Shown one piece after another: positions 15,051 through 23,634 of a stretch of DNA of 40,755 nt; positions within the stretch are counted from its first letter, which is position 1; each line of letters opens with the position of its first letter. Both the position numbers and the translations under genes were made by a program. The notes beneath the pieces are model-generated. The model saw only the letters and a program-made list of their open reading frames with translations. It was not told the DNA's origin and ran no database searches. This stretch comes from Rhodospirillales bacterium Ga0074136 (GTDB taxonomy: Bacteria > Pseudomonadota > Alphaproteobacteria > Acetobacterales > Acetobacteraceae), in contig LNEW01000062.1 of assembly GCA_001464375.1 (NCBI GenBank), positions 1 through 40,755 on the forward strand, given 5' to 3'.

Positions 15051-16252
15051 ACCTTCGGCAGGTCCACCTTCCCGGTGTGGAGCTCGAGGCGCGAGAATTC
15101 CGGCGCCTCCTGCCCCGCATCGCGGAAGGCCTGCTTCAGCGCGGCCATGTTCGGCGCGAAGATCGTCTCGCGATTGGCGCTGACCCAGTCGCGCGATTGC
15201 TGCGGCATCGCGAGCGAACCCTGGAAGCGCGGCATGACCCAGCGGGCGAACAATTCGTAGGACCGCCAGGTTGCCTCGCGATCCGCCCAGTCATGGGCGC
15301 GGAACAGGATGCCGCCGGCGCCGCCATCGGTGAAGGACAGCAGGCGCTCGATGCCCGCTGCCACCGTCTCGGGCGAACCGACCAGCGTCGAGCCCATCGC
15401 AAGGCCATCGCGCAGCGGGTCCTCGGATCGCATCGGCGGGCGGCCGAGCGTCTCGCTGAAATACGTCAGCGTCTCCTGCACCTCGCCGACGCGCACATCG
15501 CGCAAGGCGCGCTCGTCATCCTCGGCGCAGTGCAGGTTCACGACCAGGCGCCACTTGGCGCGGTCCATGGCCTTGCCGTGCTTCGTGGCCTCGGCTTCCG
15601 CCATCCGCCACTGATCCGCGAGTGACTTCGGTCCGCCCGGCAGCCCTGCGCCGAGCGACAGCAGGCCCAGCCCATGCTTCGCCGCCGCCAGCGCGCCGGA
15701 GGGCGTGGTGGAGGACGCCACCGAAATCGGGAAGCACGGCTCGGAATACGGCGCGAGATGCAGCCGTGCATCGCGCAGCGTGAACCAGTCGGTCTCCATC
15801 GTGACCGGTTCCTCGCAGGCGAGCAGCCGCGTGATGGCGGTCAGCGATTCATCCATCCGGCGCCGCTGGTGCGCCGGGTCGATCCCCATCATGTAGGCGT
15901 CCGAGACGAGTGCGCCCGGCCCGCAGCCCAGCATCACCCGCCCGCGCGTCATGTGGTCCAGCTGCACGAAGCGCTGCGCCACCAGCAGCGGGTGGTGATA
16001 GGGCAGGCTGGTGACGCCCGACCCCAGCCGGATGTGCTTGGTGCGTTCCGCCGCGGCGCCGATGATGATCTCGGGCGACGCGATGGTCTCCCAGCCGGCG
16101 GAATGATGCTCGCCGATCCAGGCCTCGTCGAAGCCGAGGTGGTCGAGCCATTCGATCAGGTTGATATCGCGCTCGATCGCGAGCGTCGGGTTGTCCCCCA
16201 CGCGATGGAAGGGGGCCAGGAAGATGCCGAAGCGCATGCGGCGCGGAGCCAT
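15047..16252 (-). CDS. LLM-class flavin-dependent oxidoreductase
   Basis: This 401-residue TIM-barrel protein is of the bacterial luciferase-like monooxygenase family, using FMNH2 or F420. It begins 'MRFGIFLAPFHRVGDNP' after a short leader and shows 'WLDHLGFDEAWIGEHHSAGWE', 'RLGSGVTSLPYHHPLLVAQRF' and 'GRVMLGCGPGALVSDAYMMG'. Such enzymes carry out Baeyer-Villiger, epoxidation or desulfonation-type oxidations. I chose the ATG at 16252, which has an AGGGA site eight bases upstream. An in-frame ATG at 16267 overlaps the Nudix stop (TGATG) and is also plausible. It is co-transcribed with the Nudix gene, and the nearby acyl-CoA genes suggest it oxygenates an intermediate of that pathway. Confidence 0.85.
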   Translation of the reverse strand: MAPRRMRFGIFLAPFHRVGDNPTLAIERDINLIEWLDHLGFDEAWIGEHHSAGWETIASPEIIIGAAAERTKHIRLGSGVTSLPYHHPLLVAQRFVQLDHMTRGRVMLGCGPGALVSDAYMMGIDPAHQRRRMDESLTAITRLLACEEPVTMETDWFTLRDARLHLAPYSEPCFPISVASSTTPSGALAAAKHGLGLLSLGAGLPGGPKSLADQWRMAEAEATKHGKAMDRAKWRLVVNLHCAEDDERALRDVRVGEVQETLTYFSETLGRPPMRSEDPLRDGLAMGSTLVGSPETVAAGIERLLSFTDGGAGGILFRAHDWADREATWRSYELFARWVMPRFQGSLAMPQQSRDWVSANRETIFAPNMAALKQAFRDAGQEAPEFSRLELHTGKVDLPKV

Positions 16253-16266
16253 GGGCTGATCCCTCA

Positions 16267-16974
16267 TCACATCGACGGCGGGTCGCCCGCCAGGAATTCC
16301 TCGCCACCGTAGTCCGCCGCGGCGGGGATGCGCAGCACGCGCCCCGCCGCCGTCATGCGCATCTGCGGCATGACGGTCACCACCGGGGTGGCGTGTGCCG
16401 CGGCAAAGGCCTCTGCCACGCTGGCGTGACGCGCGAGCTTCGTCAGGTTCATGCGCGTCGGGAAGACCAGCTTGCGCGACCCCGCCAGCCCGGCTTGCAG
16501 CGCGTCGACAGGCCGGATCCACACGCTGTCCACCGCTTCCTGCCCGTCATGCACCGCATCCTGGTCGGCCGGCGCGGCGGCGAGGAAGAAGTGCGTGTCG
16601 TAGCGCTTGGGGACCGGCTCCGGCGTGATCCAATGCGCGAAGGGCGCAAGGCCGGCGATGTGGGGCACCAGCGCGCGCGCGGCCAGCATGGCGGCGAATT
16701 CGCCGTCGGCGGGCGCCGGCGCGCCGGGCAACGCGAGCAACACCCCGCATTCCTCCCAGGTCTCGCGGATCGCCGCCACGCGGAAGGCCGCCGCGGCATC
16801 GCCGCCGGCCAGCACGGCGTCCGACGCCTCGACCCGCCCGCCCGGAAACACCAGCGCGCCGGAGGCGAAGTCGATCTCGTGGTGGCGCACCACCATGAAC
16901 ACTTCGAGGCCCCCTGCGCCATCGCGCAGCAGCAGGACGGTGGATGCAGGGCGCGCGGGAGCGGGTTCGGCCAT
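16267..16974 (-). CDS. Nudix hydrolase (NUDT7/NUDT19-like)
   Basis: This 235-residue protein has its Nudix box split by an insertion: 'FPGGRVE' at 43-49 and 'RETWEECGVLL' at 70-80, whereas the classic box has about seven residues between its parts. That extended form is seen in NUDT7/NUDT19-type hydrolases acting on CoA and acyl-CoA. The start 'STVLLLRDGAGGLEVFMVVR' is the usual first strand. In this setting it may trim CoA thioesters or spare CoA, an inference from neighbours. It starts 96 bases from the divergent acyl-CoA ligase and overlaps the LLM gene. Confidence 0.83.
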   Translation of the reverse strand: MAEPAPARPASTVLLLRDGAGGLEVFMVVRHHEIDFASGALVFPGGRVEASDAVLAGGDAAAAFRVAAIRETWEECGVLLALPGAPAPADGEFAAMLAARALVPHIAGLAPFAHWITPEPVPKRYDTHFFLAAAPADQDAVHDGQEAVDSVWIRPVDALQAGLAGSRKLVFPTRMNLTKLARHASVAEAFAAAHATPVVTVMPQMRMTAAGRVLRIPAAADYGGEEFLAGDPPSM

Positions 16975-17015
16975 GGGGCCATTGCAGCGCGCCAGCGCGC
17001 CCGCCGCAAGGCGCG

Positions 17016-17048
17016 TTGACGCGGCGAATGCGCGACAGCAGGCTTGCG
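17016..17048 (+). promoter_or_regulatory. candidate sigma70-type promoter for the acyl-CoA ligase
   Basis: TTGACG at 17016-17021 is followed after 17 bases by caggct at 17039-17044, continuing ttgcg. It lies in the 96-base divergent gap, about 25 bases before the ATG at 17071. The -10 is poor, so this is a suggestion. Confidence 0.35.
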
Positions 17049-17070
17049 TTGAACGACGGAGAGAAACGGC

Positions 17071-18591
17071 ATGGCGCTGCTGGCGCGCTGGGCGCAGGCG
17101 ACGCCCGACAAGGTCGCGGCGCATTTCCCGGATATCGGGCGCTCCATCACCTTCGGCGACTTGGACGCGCGTGCGACCCGCATCGCGCAGTGGCTGGTCT
17201 CGCTGGGCCTGCAGCCCGGCGACGGCATTGCCATGCTGATGGACAACCGTCCGGAATTCTTCGAGGTTGCCTTCGCCTGCCGGCGTGCCGGACTCTATTA
17301 CACGCCGCTGTCGGTTCACCTGCGGCCCAACGAGGTCGCCTACATGCTGGGCGATGCGGGCGCGCGCGCGGTGATCGTCTCGCCAGGCGTGGCGGAGCTC
17401 GCGACCGCCATGCTGCGCGAAGGGGCCACCGGCGGCGTGCCGTGCTTCGCGGTGGGCGAGGGCCTGCCCGGCTACGAATCCTTCGAGGCAGCCATCGCGG
17501 GCGCGCCGCACACGCCGCTGGAACCACGCCCGGTAGGGCGGGAATTCCTGTATTCGTCCGGCACCACCGGCCTGCCGAAGGGGATCAAGCGCCCATTGGT
17601 GGCATGGGAGAACCGCCTCGCGCCGGACTGGGACATGACGTGGAAGACGCTGTACGGCTGCGGCCCGGAGATGACCTACCTCTCGCCCGCGCCGCTGTAT
17701 CACGCCGCACCGCACAGCTTCACCATCCGCCGCACCATCGCCGAGGGCGGCACCGTGGTGGTCATGAACAAATTCGACCCGCTGCGCGCGCTGGAACTGA
17801 TCGAGCGCTTCCGCGTCACGCACAGCCAATGGGTGCCGACCATGTTCGTGCGCCTGCTCGCGCTGCCCGAGGCCGACCGCGCGCGTTTCGACCTGTCCTC
17901 GCACCGCGTCGCCATCCACGCCGCCGCCCCCTGCCCGGTCGGCGTGAAGCAGCGGATGATGGCGTGGTGGGGGCCGATCATCTGGGAATACTACGCGGGG
18001 TCGGAGAGCGTCGGCACCACCGTGGTCTCGCCGCAGGATTGGCTGGTGCGGCCCGGCACGGTCGGTCGTCCGGTGAACGGCGTGTCGCTGCACATCTGCG
18101 ACGACGACGGCCGCGACCTGGCGCCTGGCGAGGTCGGGCGCATCTGCTTCGAGGGCGCGCCGCGCTTCGCCTACCACAATGCGCCCGACAAGACCGCTGC
18201 GGCCTATGATGCGCGCGGCCGCGCGACGTTGGGCGACCTCGGGCGCATCGATGAGCAGGGCTGGCTGTTCCTGTCGGATCGCCGCGCGGACCTGATCCTG
18301 TCGGGCGGCGTCAACATCTACCCCGCCGAGATCGAGGCGGTGCTGGTGCGCCACCCGGACGTCGCGGAAGTCGCCGTGGTCGGCATCCCGCACGCGGAAT
18401 TCGGCGAACAGGTGCACGCTGTGGTCGTGCCACGCGCCGGCAGCGATGGCTTGCAGGCGGCGCTCGACGCCCTGTGCCGCGAGCACCTGGCCGGCCCCAA
18501 ACGCCCACGGTCCTACGAATTCACCGACGAACTCCCGCGCAGCGAGGCCGGCAAGCTGCTGCGCAGGATCCTGAAGGAACGCTACCTTTAG
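17071..18591 (+). CDS. AMP-forming acyl-CoA synthetase
   Basis: This 506-residue ANL-superfamily ligase activates a carboxylic acid with ATP and CoA. The phosphate-binding loop is 'YSSGTTGLPKG' (161-171). 'WEYYAGSES' (A5-like) and 'GDLGRIDEQGWLFLSDRRADLILSGGVNIYPAEIE' (A7-A8, described in parts) follow, with the C-terminal catalytic lysine K495 in 'SEAGKLLRRI'. GGAGAG lies about eight bases before the ATG. It stands alone on the plus strand, divergent from the Nudix-LLM pair and convergent with a Bug gene, whose stop overlaps by four bases (TTAG). The acid substrate is unknown; a branched or cyclic acid would fit the neighbours. Confidence 0.9.
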   Translation: MALLARWAQATPDKVAAHFPDIGRSITFGDLDARATRIAQWLVSLGLQPGDGIAMLMDNRPEFFEVAFACRRAGLYYTPLSVHLRPNEVAYMLGDAGARAVIVSPGVAELATAMLREGATGGVPCFAVGEGLPGYESFEAAIAGAPHTPLEPRPVGREFLYSSGTTGLPKGIKRPLVAWENRLAPDWDMTWKTLYGCGPEMTYLSPAPLYHAAPHSFTIRRTIAEGGTVVVMNKFDPLRALELIERFRVTHSQWVPTMFVRLLALPEADRARFDLSSHRVAIHAAAPCPVGVKQRMMAWWGPIIWEYYAGSESVGTTVVSPQDWLVRPGTVGRPVNGVSLHICDDDGRDLAPGEVGRICFEGAPRFAYHNAPDKTAAAYDARGRATLGDLGRIDEQGWLFLSDRRADLILSGGVNIYPAEIEAVLVRHPDVAEVAVVGIPHAEFGEQVHAVVVPRAGSDGLQAALDALCREHLAGPKRPRSYEFTDELPRSEAGKLLRRILKERYL

Positions 18592-19556
18592 CCGGTGCGC
18601 AGGCCGAGCCGTTCGACGCGCTGGCGCTCCTGCTCGTAGACCTCGATCATGTTCCGCGCATAGGCCTCGCTGTCGAGGTATTCCAGCGGCTGGTCGAGCC
18701 GCCGCAGCGTCGCGATATGCGCCGGATCGTACAACGCCGCCTTGAAGCCATCATGCAGCGCGCGACGGATGGCGGGGTCGAGACCGGCGGGCGCCACCAG
18801 CCCATAGGGCGATGTCACCACCATGTCGGCATAGCCCAGTTCGATCAGTGTCGGCACGGCGGGCCAGCGCGGCGAGCGTTCGCGCGACCACACGTTCAGG
18901 AAGCGCAGCTTGCCTTCGTCGACCAGTTGCCCGACGCCCGATCCGCCCGCGCCGCCCTCGATATGCGCGCCAAGCATCGCCGGGACCATGTCGCCCTCGC
19001 CGCGGAAGGGCACGTGCACGATGTCGAGCCGCTCGCGCGCCGCCAGGTCGACCAGCGTCAGATGCGGGGTGCCATTCGCACCCGTATTGCCCAGGCGCAC
19101 CTGGCCCGGTCGACGGCGCGCATCCGCCACCAGGTCGGCCCAGGTCCGGTAGGGACCATCGGCGCGCACCACCACGGCGAACAGGTAGCCGGTCAGGTGG
19201 ATGATCGGCGTGAAGTCCTTGGTCACGTCATAGGGCATGCGCTGCATGTGCGGCAGGCGCAGGGCCGGCAACGTCATCTGCGAGACGACATAGCCATCCG
19301 GCCGCGCGCGGGCGACCGCCGCGGCACCGAGCGTGCTGCCCGCGCCGGGGCGGTTCTCGACCAGCACGGTCTGGCCGAAATGGCGCGTGGCGGCCTCGGC
19401 GAAGGACCGCATCTGCACATCGGTCGCCCCGCCCGCGGGAAAGGGCACGTAGATGGTGATGGGCCGGTTGGGGAAGCGTTCCTGCGCGGCGGCGCCGCGG
19501 AGTGCGGGTGCGGCCAGCACGGCGCCGAGCGTGGCGCGGCGGGTGATGATGGTCAT
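18588..19556 (-). CDS. Bug-type solute receptor (TctC family)
   Basis: This 322-residue receptor has a twin-arginine leader (ITRRATLGA, RR at 6-7) and 'IYVPFPAGGATDVQ', 'VLVENRPGAGSTLGA' and 'IVHVPFRGEGDM'. It shares 'IHLTGYLFAVVVRAD' and 'YGLVAPAGLDPAIRRALHD' with the receptor at 14085-15050, so the two are paralogues. The ribosome site and first codons (GGGAGGACAAGAATGACC) are nearly identical to those of the frameshifted Bug gene at 1538. It follows the acyl-CoA dehydrogenase by 30 bases and is last in the minus-strand run. A carboxylate that feeds the pathway is the likely ligand. Confidence 0.9.
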   Translation of the reverse strand: MTIITRRATLGAVLAAPALRGAAAQERFPNRPITIYVPFPAGGATDVQMRSFAEAATRHFGQTVLVENRPGAGSTLGAAAVARARPDGYVVSQMTLPALRLPHMQRMPYDVTKDFTPIIHLTGYLFAVVVRADGPYRTWADLVADARRRPGQVRLGNTGANGTPHLTLVDLAARERLDIVHVPFRGEGDMVPAMLGAHIEGGAGGSGVGQLVDEGKLRFLNVWSRERSPRWPAVPTLIELGYADMVVTSPYGLVAPAGLDPAIRRALHDGFKAALYDPAHIATLRRLDQPLEYLDSEAYARNMIEVYEQERQRVERLGLRTG

Positions 19557-19586
19557 TCTTGTCCTCCCGGTTGTGTCCCTCGCGCG

Positions 19587-20747
19587 TCACAGGGTGCGCG
19601 CGATGATTTCCTTCATGATCTCGGAACTGCCGCCATAGATGCGGCCGACGCGCGCATCGGCCCAGGCGCGGCCGATCTCGTAGTCGGCCATGTAGCCGTT
19701 GCCGCCATGCATCTGCAGGCAGTCGTCCAGCAGGCGGTTCTGCATCTCCGTGCCCAGCAGCTTGGCCTGCGCGGCCAGGTCGATCGACAATCCGCCCTGC
19801 ATGTGCAGCGCCAGGCAGTGGTCGCAGAACACGCGGAACATGTTGGCCTGCGCGCGCAGTTCCGCCAGCTTGAAGCGGTTGTGCTGGAAGTCGAACACCG
19901 TCTGGCCGAACACCTTGCGGTCCTTGGCGTAGTCGATGGTCTTCTGCAGCATCACCTCCATCGACATGGCGCTGCGGATGGCGATGACCAGGCGTTCCTG
20001 CGGCAGGTTCCTGATGAGGTAGGAGAAGCCGGCATTCTCCTCGCCGAGCAGGTTCTCCGCCGGCACGCGCACGTCGTCGAAGAACAGCTCCGAGGTGTCG
20101 GCGGCATGCAGGCCGATCTTCTCGAGGTTGCGGCCCTTGGTGAAGCCGGGCGTGCCTTCCTCGACGCAGATCAGGCTGATGCCCTTGCGGCCCGCGCCAG
20201 GGTCGGTCTTGCACACCACGATGACCAGGCCGCAGTTCTGGCCGTTGGAGATGAAGGTCTTCGACCCGTTGATGATCCAGTCCGACCCGTCGCGCCGCGC
20301 ATGCGTCTTCACCGCCTTGAGGTCGGAGCCCATGCCCGGTTCGGTCATGGCGATGGCGGTGATGATTTCGCCCTTCGCCATGCGCGGCAGCCATTCGCGC
20401 TGGCGCGTGGGGGTGGCGAATTCCTCGATGTAGGGCACCACGATATCGGAATGCAGCGGGAAGCCGATGCCCGAGGCGTTGGTGCGCGCGATCTCCTCGA
20501 TGATGATGGCGGCGTAGCCGAAATCCGCGCCCGCGCCGCCCCATTCCTCCGCCATCATCGGGCAGAGCAGCCCTTCCGCGCCGGCCTTCAGCCACACCTC
20601 GCGCGGCACGATCTCGGCGCGTTCCCAATCGCGGTGATACGGGACGATCTCGCGTTCGAAGAAGCGCCGCACCTGGGTGCGGAACAGCTCGTGGTCGGCG
20701 TTGAAGACGCTGCGCGCGGAGCCCGCGGGCGGGGCGGCGGTGTCCAT
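19587..20747 (-). CDS. acyl-CoA dehydrogenase
   Basis: This 386-residue flavoenzyme oxidises an acyl-CoA to the 2-enoyl-CoA and passes electrons to ETF. 'TEPGMGSDLKAVKTHARR' and 'WIINGSKTFISNG' bind FAD and substrate. 'YAKDRKVFGQTVFDFQHNRF' and 'QMHGGNGYMADYEIGRAWAD' are standard. The catalytic base is the Glu in 'RIYGGSSEIMKEI' near residue 377, as in short/medium-chain enzymes rather than the isovaleryl type. Start ATG at 20747 has a matching promoter just upstream. It sits with a 2-methylacyl-CoA racemase, which supplies the S-isomer that such dehydrogenases require for branched substrates. Confidence 0.92.
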   Translation of the reverse strand: MDTAAPPAGSARSVFNADHELFRTQVRRFFEREIVPYHRDWERAEIVPREVWLKAGAEGLLCPMMAEEWGGAGADFGYAAIIIEEIARTNASGIGFPLHSDIVVPYIEEFATPTRQREWLPRMAKGEIITAIAMTEPGMGSDLKAVKTHARRDGSDWIINGSKTFISNGQNCGLVIVVCKTDPGAGRKGISLICVEEGTPGFTKGRNLEKIGLHAADTSELFFDDVRVPAENLLGEENAGFSYLIRNLPQERLVIAIRSAMSMEVMLQKTIDYAKDRKVFGQTVFDFQHNRFKLAELRAQANMFRVFCDHCLALHMQGGLSIDLAAQAKLLGTEMQNRLLDDCLQMHGGNGYMADYEIGRAWADARVGRIYGGSSEIMKEIIARTL

Positions 20748-20774
20748 GGACGTATCCTCGATTGGTTGTCGCCA

Positions 20775-20803
20775 GACTACCCCGCGGCGGGCGCGCGTGT
20801 CAG
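20775..20803 (-). promoter_or_regulatory. promoter before the acyl-CoA dehydrogenase
   Basis: Reading the minus strand, CTGACA is followed after exactly 17 bases by GTAGTC (20780-20775) and then TGGC. The -35 matches TTGACA at five of six positions. The -10 end lies 27 bases before the ATG at 20747, giving a short leader. It lies in the last codons of the racemase gene and the gap after it. Confidence 0.5.
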
Positions 20804-21921
20804 CCAGGAAGGGCGGCGGCGATGGTGGCGGGGTCGACCCCCCAATCGGCCAGCGCCGCCGCGCCCTGCCCGCCGCGCCGTGGCGCCGGGGTGGGTTCGC
20901 CGGCCGGCGTGCGGGAGAAGCGCGGGCTCGGTGCCGGCTGCGACCCACCGCCGCGCGCCAAGAACGTCCCGCGCGCGACATTGTGCGGATGACGCGGTGC
21001 TTCCTCGAGGTCGAGCACCGGCGCCACGCAGGCATCGCCGCCCTCGAACAGCGCGGCCCAATGGTCGCGTGGCTTGCTGGCGAAGATGGCGGCGAACTCC
21101 GCGCGGATCGCCGGCCAGCGGGCCGGGTCGGTGCGGTCCGCGAAGCGCGCCGCGTCGAGGCCCAGCCCCTGCAGCAGCAGGGCAAAGAATTGCGGCTCCA
21201 GCGCGCCGACCGCGATGAACTTCCCATCCGCGCAGTCATAGGTGTCGTAGTAGGGGCAGGCGCCGTCGAGCATGTTGCTCTCGCGCGCATTCTTCCACCG
21301 CCCCTGCGCAAGCTGCCCGAAGAACGCGCCCATCAGCGTGGCGGAGCCATCCGTCATCGCCGCATCCACGACCTGGCCGATCCCGCTGCGCTGCGCCTCG
21401 AACAGCGCCGCCATGACGCCATAGGCCAGCAGCATCCCGCCGCCGCCGAAATCGCCGACCAGGTTGAGCGGCGGCACCGGGCGCTGACCCGCCCGCCCCA
21501 TCGACCACAGCGCGCCGGTCAACGCGATGTAGGTGATGTCGTGCCCCGCCACCGACGCCAGAGGCCCATCCTGCCCCCAGCCCGTCATGCGGCCATAGAC
21601 CAGGCGCGGGTTGCGCGCGTGGCAGGCTTCCGGCCCGAGGCCGAGCCGCTCCGTCACGCCGGGGCGGAAGCCCTCGACCAGCACATCTGCGCGTTCCAGC
21701 AGCGCGAGCACCGCCGCGATCGCTTCAGGCCGCTTCAGGTCCAGCGCCACGGATCGCCGCCCGCGGCCGAGCACATCCGCCGGATGTCCGCCGGGCGGCC
21801 CCTCGGGGCGGTCGATGCGCAACACCTCCGCCCCCAGGTCCGCCAGCATCATGCAGCAGAACGGCCCCGGGCCGATGCCGGCGAGTTCCAGCACGCGCAG
21901 CCCCGCCAGCGGCCCCGGCAC
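20800..21921 (-). CDS. alpha-methylacyl-CoA racemase-like CoA-transferase family III protein
   Basis: This 373-residue CaiB/BaiF-superfamily protein is of the racemase branch. It keeps all three catalytic residues of the mycobacterial racemase with an offset of one: H127 in '[13 protein letters not shown]', D157 in '[10 protein letters not shown]' and E242 in 'GALEPQFF'. '[17 protein letters not shown]' and '[13 protein letters not shown]' are also family marks. It interconverts R- and S-2-methylacyl-CoA so that an acyl-CoA dehydrogenase can act. I chose the GTG at 21921, two bases after the crotonase stop, because '[12 protein letters not shown]' is the usual start. CoA-transferase activity is the alternative, but that class uses a different Asp context. 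Confidence 0.87.
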   Translation of the reverse strand: MPGPLAGLRVLELAGIGPGPFCCMMLADLGAEVLRIDRPEGPPGGHPADVLGRGRRSVALDLKRPEAIAAVLALLERADVLVEGFRPGVTERLGLGPEACHARNPRLVYGRMTGWGQDGPLASVAGHDITYIALTGALWSMGRAGQRPVPPLNLVGDFGGGGMLLAYGVMAALFEAQRSGIGQVVDAAMTDGSATLMGAFFGQLAQGRWKNARESNMLDGACPYYDTYDCADGKFIAVGALEPQFFALLLQGLGLDAARFADRTDPARWPAIRAEFAAIFASKPRDHWAALFEGGDACVAPVLDLEEAPRHPHNVARGTFLARGGGSQPAPSPRFSRTPAGEPTPAPRRGGQGAAALADWGVDPATIAAALPG

Positions 21922-21923
21922 GC

Positions 21924-22664
21924 TCAGCGCCCCTCGAAGTTCGGCGCGCGCTTTTCGCGGAACGCCGCCTTGCCCTCGACGAAGTCGGCCGAGTTGCGGA
22001 TCGCCGCCATGCGCTGCCCATGGATCGCCATCTGTTCCGACGGGCCGCGCGGCAAAATCTCCTCGGTCACCATGCGCTTGATCTCGCCAAGGACCATCGG
22101 CGCCATGCCGCACAGGTCGGCCGCCCATTGCCGCGCGGTGTCGAGAGCCTGGCCCTCCGGCACCACCTCGTTCACCAGGCCGACGCGCTCGGCGCGCGCG
22201 GCGTCGATGGTGCGGCACAGCAGCGCGATCTCCATGGCGATCTTGTGCGGCACGCGGCTGACCAGCCCCGCGATCATCCCGCCGGTCAGGCCGAGCTTCG
22301 CCTCCGGGTAGTAGAACTTCGCGGTCGACCCGCAGACCATCAGGTCGCACATCATGGCCAGCACGATCCCGCCGCCGACGCACCAGCCCTCGACCGCGCA
22401 GATCACCGGCTTCAGCGGCTTGTAGCCGACGGTCGGAATGGCACGCCACAACTCCGGCGGGTCGGCCACGTCGGCGCCGAAGGTGAAGGCGCGGGTGCCC
22501 TCGGCGGTGATGATCGCCACGCGCAGGTCGGCACGCTGCTCGAACTCCTGCATCGCGCGCTGCACCTGCTCGGCCATCGGCTTGCTGATGGCGTTGCCCT
22601 TGGCAGGGTTGTTCAGCGTCAGGATGCGGACCGGACCCTCGTCCGAGACTTTGACCAGTTCCAC
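21924..22664 (-). CDS. enoyl-CoA hydratase/isomerase family protein with one catalytic Glu missing
   Basis: This 246-residue crotonase-fold protein shows the oxyanion loops 'AFTFGADV' (59-66) and '[15 protein letters not shown]' (93-107). In standard hydratases the second loop reads GGGCELAMMCD, whose Glu is a catalytic acid/base. Here Val101 stands in its place. The other Glu (E121 in '[12 protein letters not shown]') is kept. Plain hydration is therefore doubtful; an isomerase, hydrolase or lyase role is possible. The start is a GTG at 22664, preceded by GGAG about nine bases upstream and one base past the Bug stop. It lies between a Bug gene and the racemase. Confidence 0.88.
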   Translation of the reverse strand: MELVKVSDEGPVRILTLNNPAKGNAISKPMAEQVQRAMQEFEQRADLRVAIITAEGTRAFTFGADVADPPELWRAIPTVGYKPLKPVICAVEGWCVGGGIVLAMMCDLMVCGSTAKFYYPEAKLGLTGGMIAGLVSRVPHKIAMEIALLCRTIDAARAERVGLVNEVVPEGQALDTARQWAADLCGMAPMVLGEIKRMVTEEILPRGPSEQMAIHGQRMAAIRNSADFVEGKAAFREKRAPNFEGR

Positions 22665-22665
22665 G

Positions 22666-23634
22666 TCAGTTCACTCCTGCGCCGGTACGGCGGATGATCT
22701 CGGCGAAGATGGCCCGCTCGCCGGTGATGCGGTTGGCGAAGGCCTCGCCGGTCTCGAAGGCGGGGCGCAGGCCACCGATGGCGAGGCCGCGTGCGACATC
22801 CCCGGATTTCAGCGCCTGTTCCAGCGTCGCGGCGATGCGCGTGCGCACCGGCATCGGCGTGCCGGCCGGCGCGGCGATGCCGAACCACGACATCGCGCCG
22901 CGATCCGCCAGGCCGGATTCCAACAGCGTTGGCACGTCGGGGAATTCCGGGTGGCGCTGGTCGCCGAAGCTCGCCAGCGCGCGCAGCCGTCCCTGCCGCA
23001 CCATGGGCAGCGTGGCCGGGTCGCACATCATCTGGATATGCCCCGCGACCAGGTCGTTCACCGCCAGGCCCGATCCGCGATAGGGCACGTGCTCCAGCCG
23101 CACCCGCGCGTGATCCCCCAGGATCTCGCATTGCAGCTGGGTGATGGTGCCGTTGCCGGCGGACCCGAAGCGCAACCCACCCGGATTGGCCTTGGCGTAG
23201 TCGATCAGCTCCCGGATGGTGCGCGCCGGTACCGATGGATTGACCACCACGAAGGCATCCGAGGCCGCGACGCGGGCGATCGGCGCGAAGTCGCGATCGA
23301 CGTCGTAGGGCGGGCGCATCATGGTCGGGCTGATGGTGAAGACCGCCGTCGGGAACAGCAGCAGCGTGTAGCCGTCCGGTCGCGCGCGGGTGACGAATTC
23401 GGCGCCGATGGTCCCGCCGGCGCCGCCGCGATTCTCGATGACGATGGTCTCGCCGATGATGCGCGACCATTCGACCATCAGCGGCCGCGCGACATTGTCG
23501 GTGCTGCCGCCGGGCGGATAGGGCACGACCAGCGTGACCTGGCGCTGCGGCCAGGTGGCCTGCGCAAGGGCGGGCCTTGCCAGAACGCCAACGCCCAACA
23601 GGGGCAGGGCACGGCGATGAAGCGGGGCGTTCAT
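22666..23634 (-). CDS. Bug-type solute receptor (TctC family)
   Basis: This 322-residue receptor has a leader with paired arginines (HRRALPLLG) and cleavage likely after 'ARPALAQA'. The core is 'LVVPYPPGGSTDNVA', 'IVIENRGGAGGTIGAE', 'LEHVPYRGSGLAVND' and 'RHPEFPDVPTLLESG'. It is of a different branch from the two 'HLTGYLF' receptors nearby. Its ATG overlaps the stop of the NDP-forming ligase by four bases, and the crotonase GTG follows one base after its own stop. A receptor wedged inside a catabolic operon implies that its ligand is the operon's substrate. Confidence 0.9.
   Translation of the reverse strand: MNAPLHRRALPLLGVGVLARPALAQATWPQRQVTLVVPYPPGGSTDNVARPLMVEWSRIIGETIVIENRGGAGGTIGAEFVTRARPDGYTLLLFPTAVFTISPTMMRPPYDVDRDFAPIARVAASDAFVVVNPSVPARTIRELIDYAKANPGGLRFGSAGNGTITQLQCEILGDHARVRLEHVPYRGSGLAVNDLVAGHIQMMCDPATLPMVRQGRLRALASFGDQRHPEFPDVPTLLESGLADRGAMSWFGIAAPAGTPMPVRTRIAATLEQALKSGDVARGLAIGGLRPAFETGEAFANRITGERAIFAEIIRRTGAGVN

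Noticed and set aside
18474..21218. Very long plus-strand open frame (914 codons) across the Bug, dehydrogenase and racemase genes
   Set aside because: It is rich in His, Arg and Ala and antisense to three well-supported genes. Long antisense frames are expected in DNA this GC-rich.
20800..21921. Formyl- or succinyl-CoA transferase instead of a racemase
   Set aside because: The family is shared, but H127, D157 and E242 match the racemase catalytic set and numbering.
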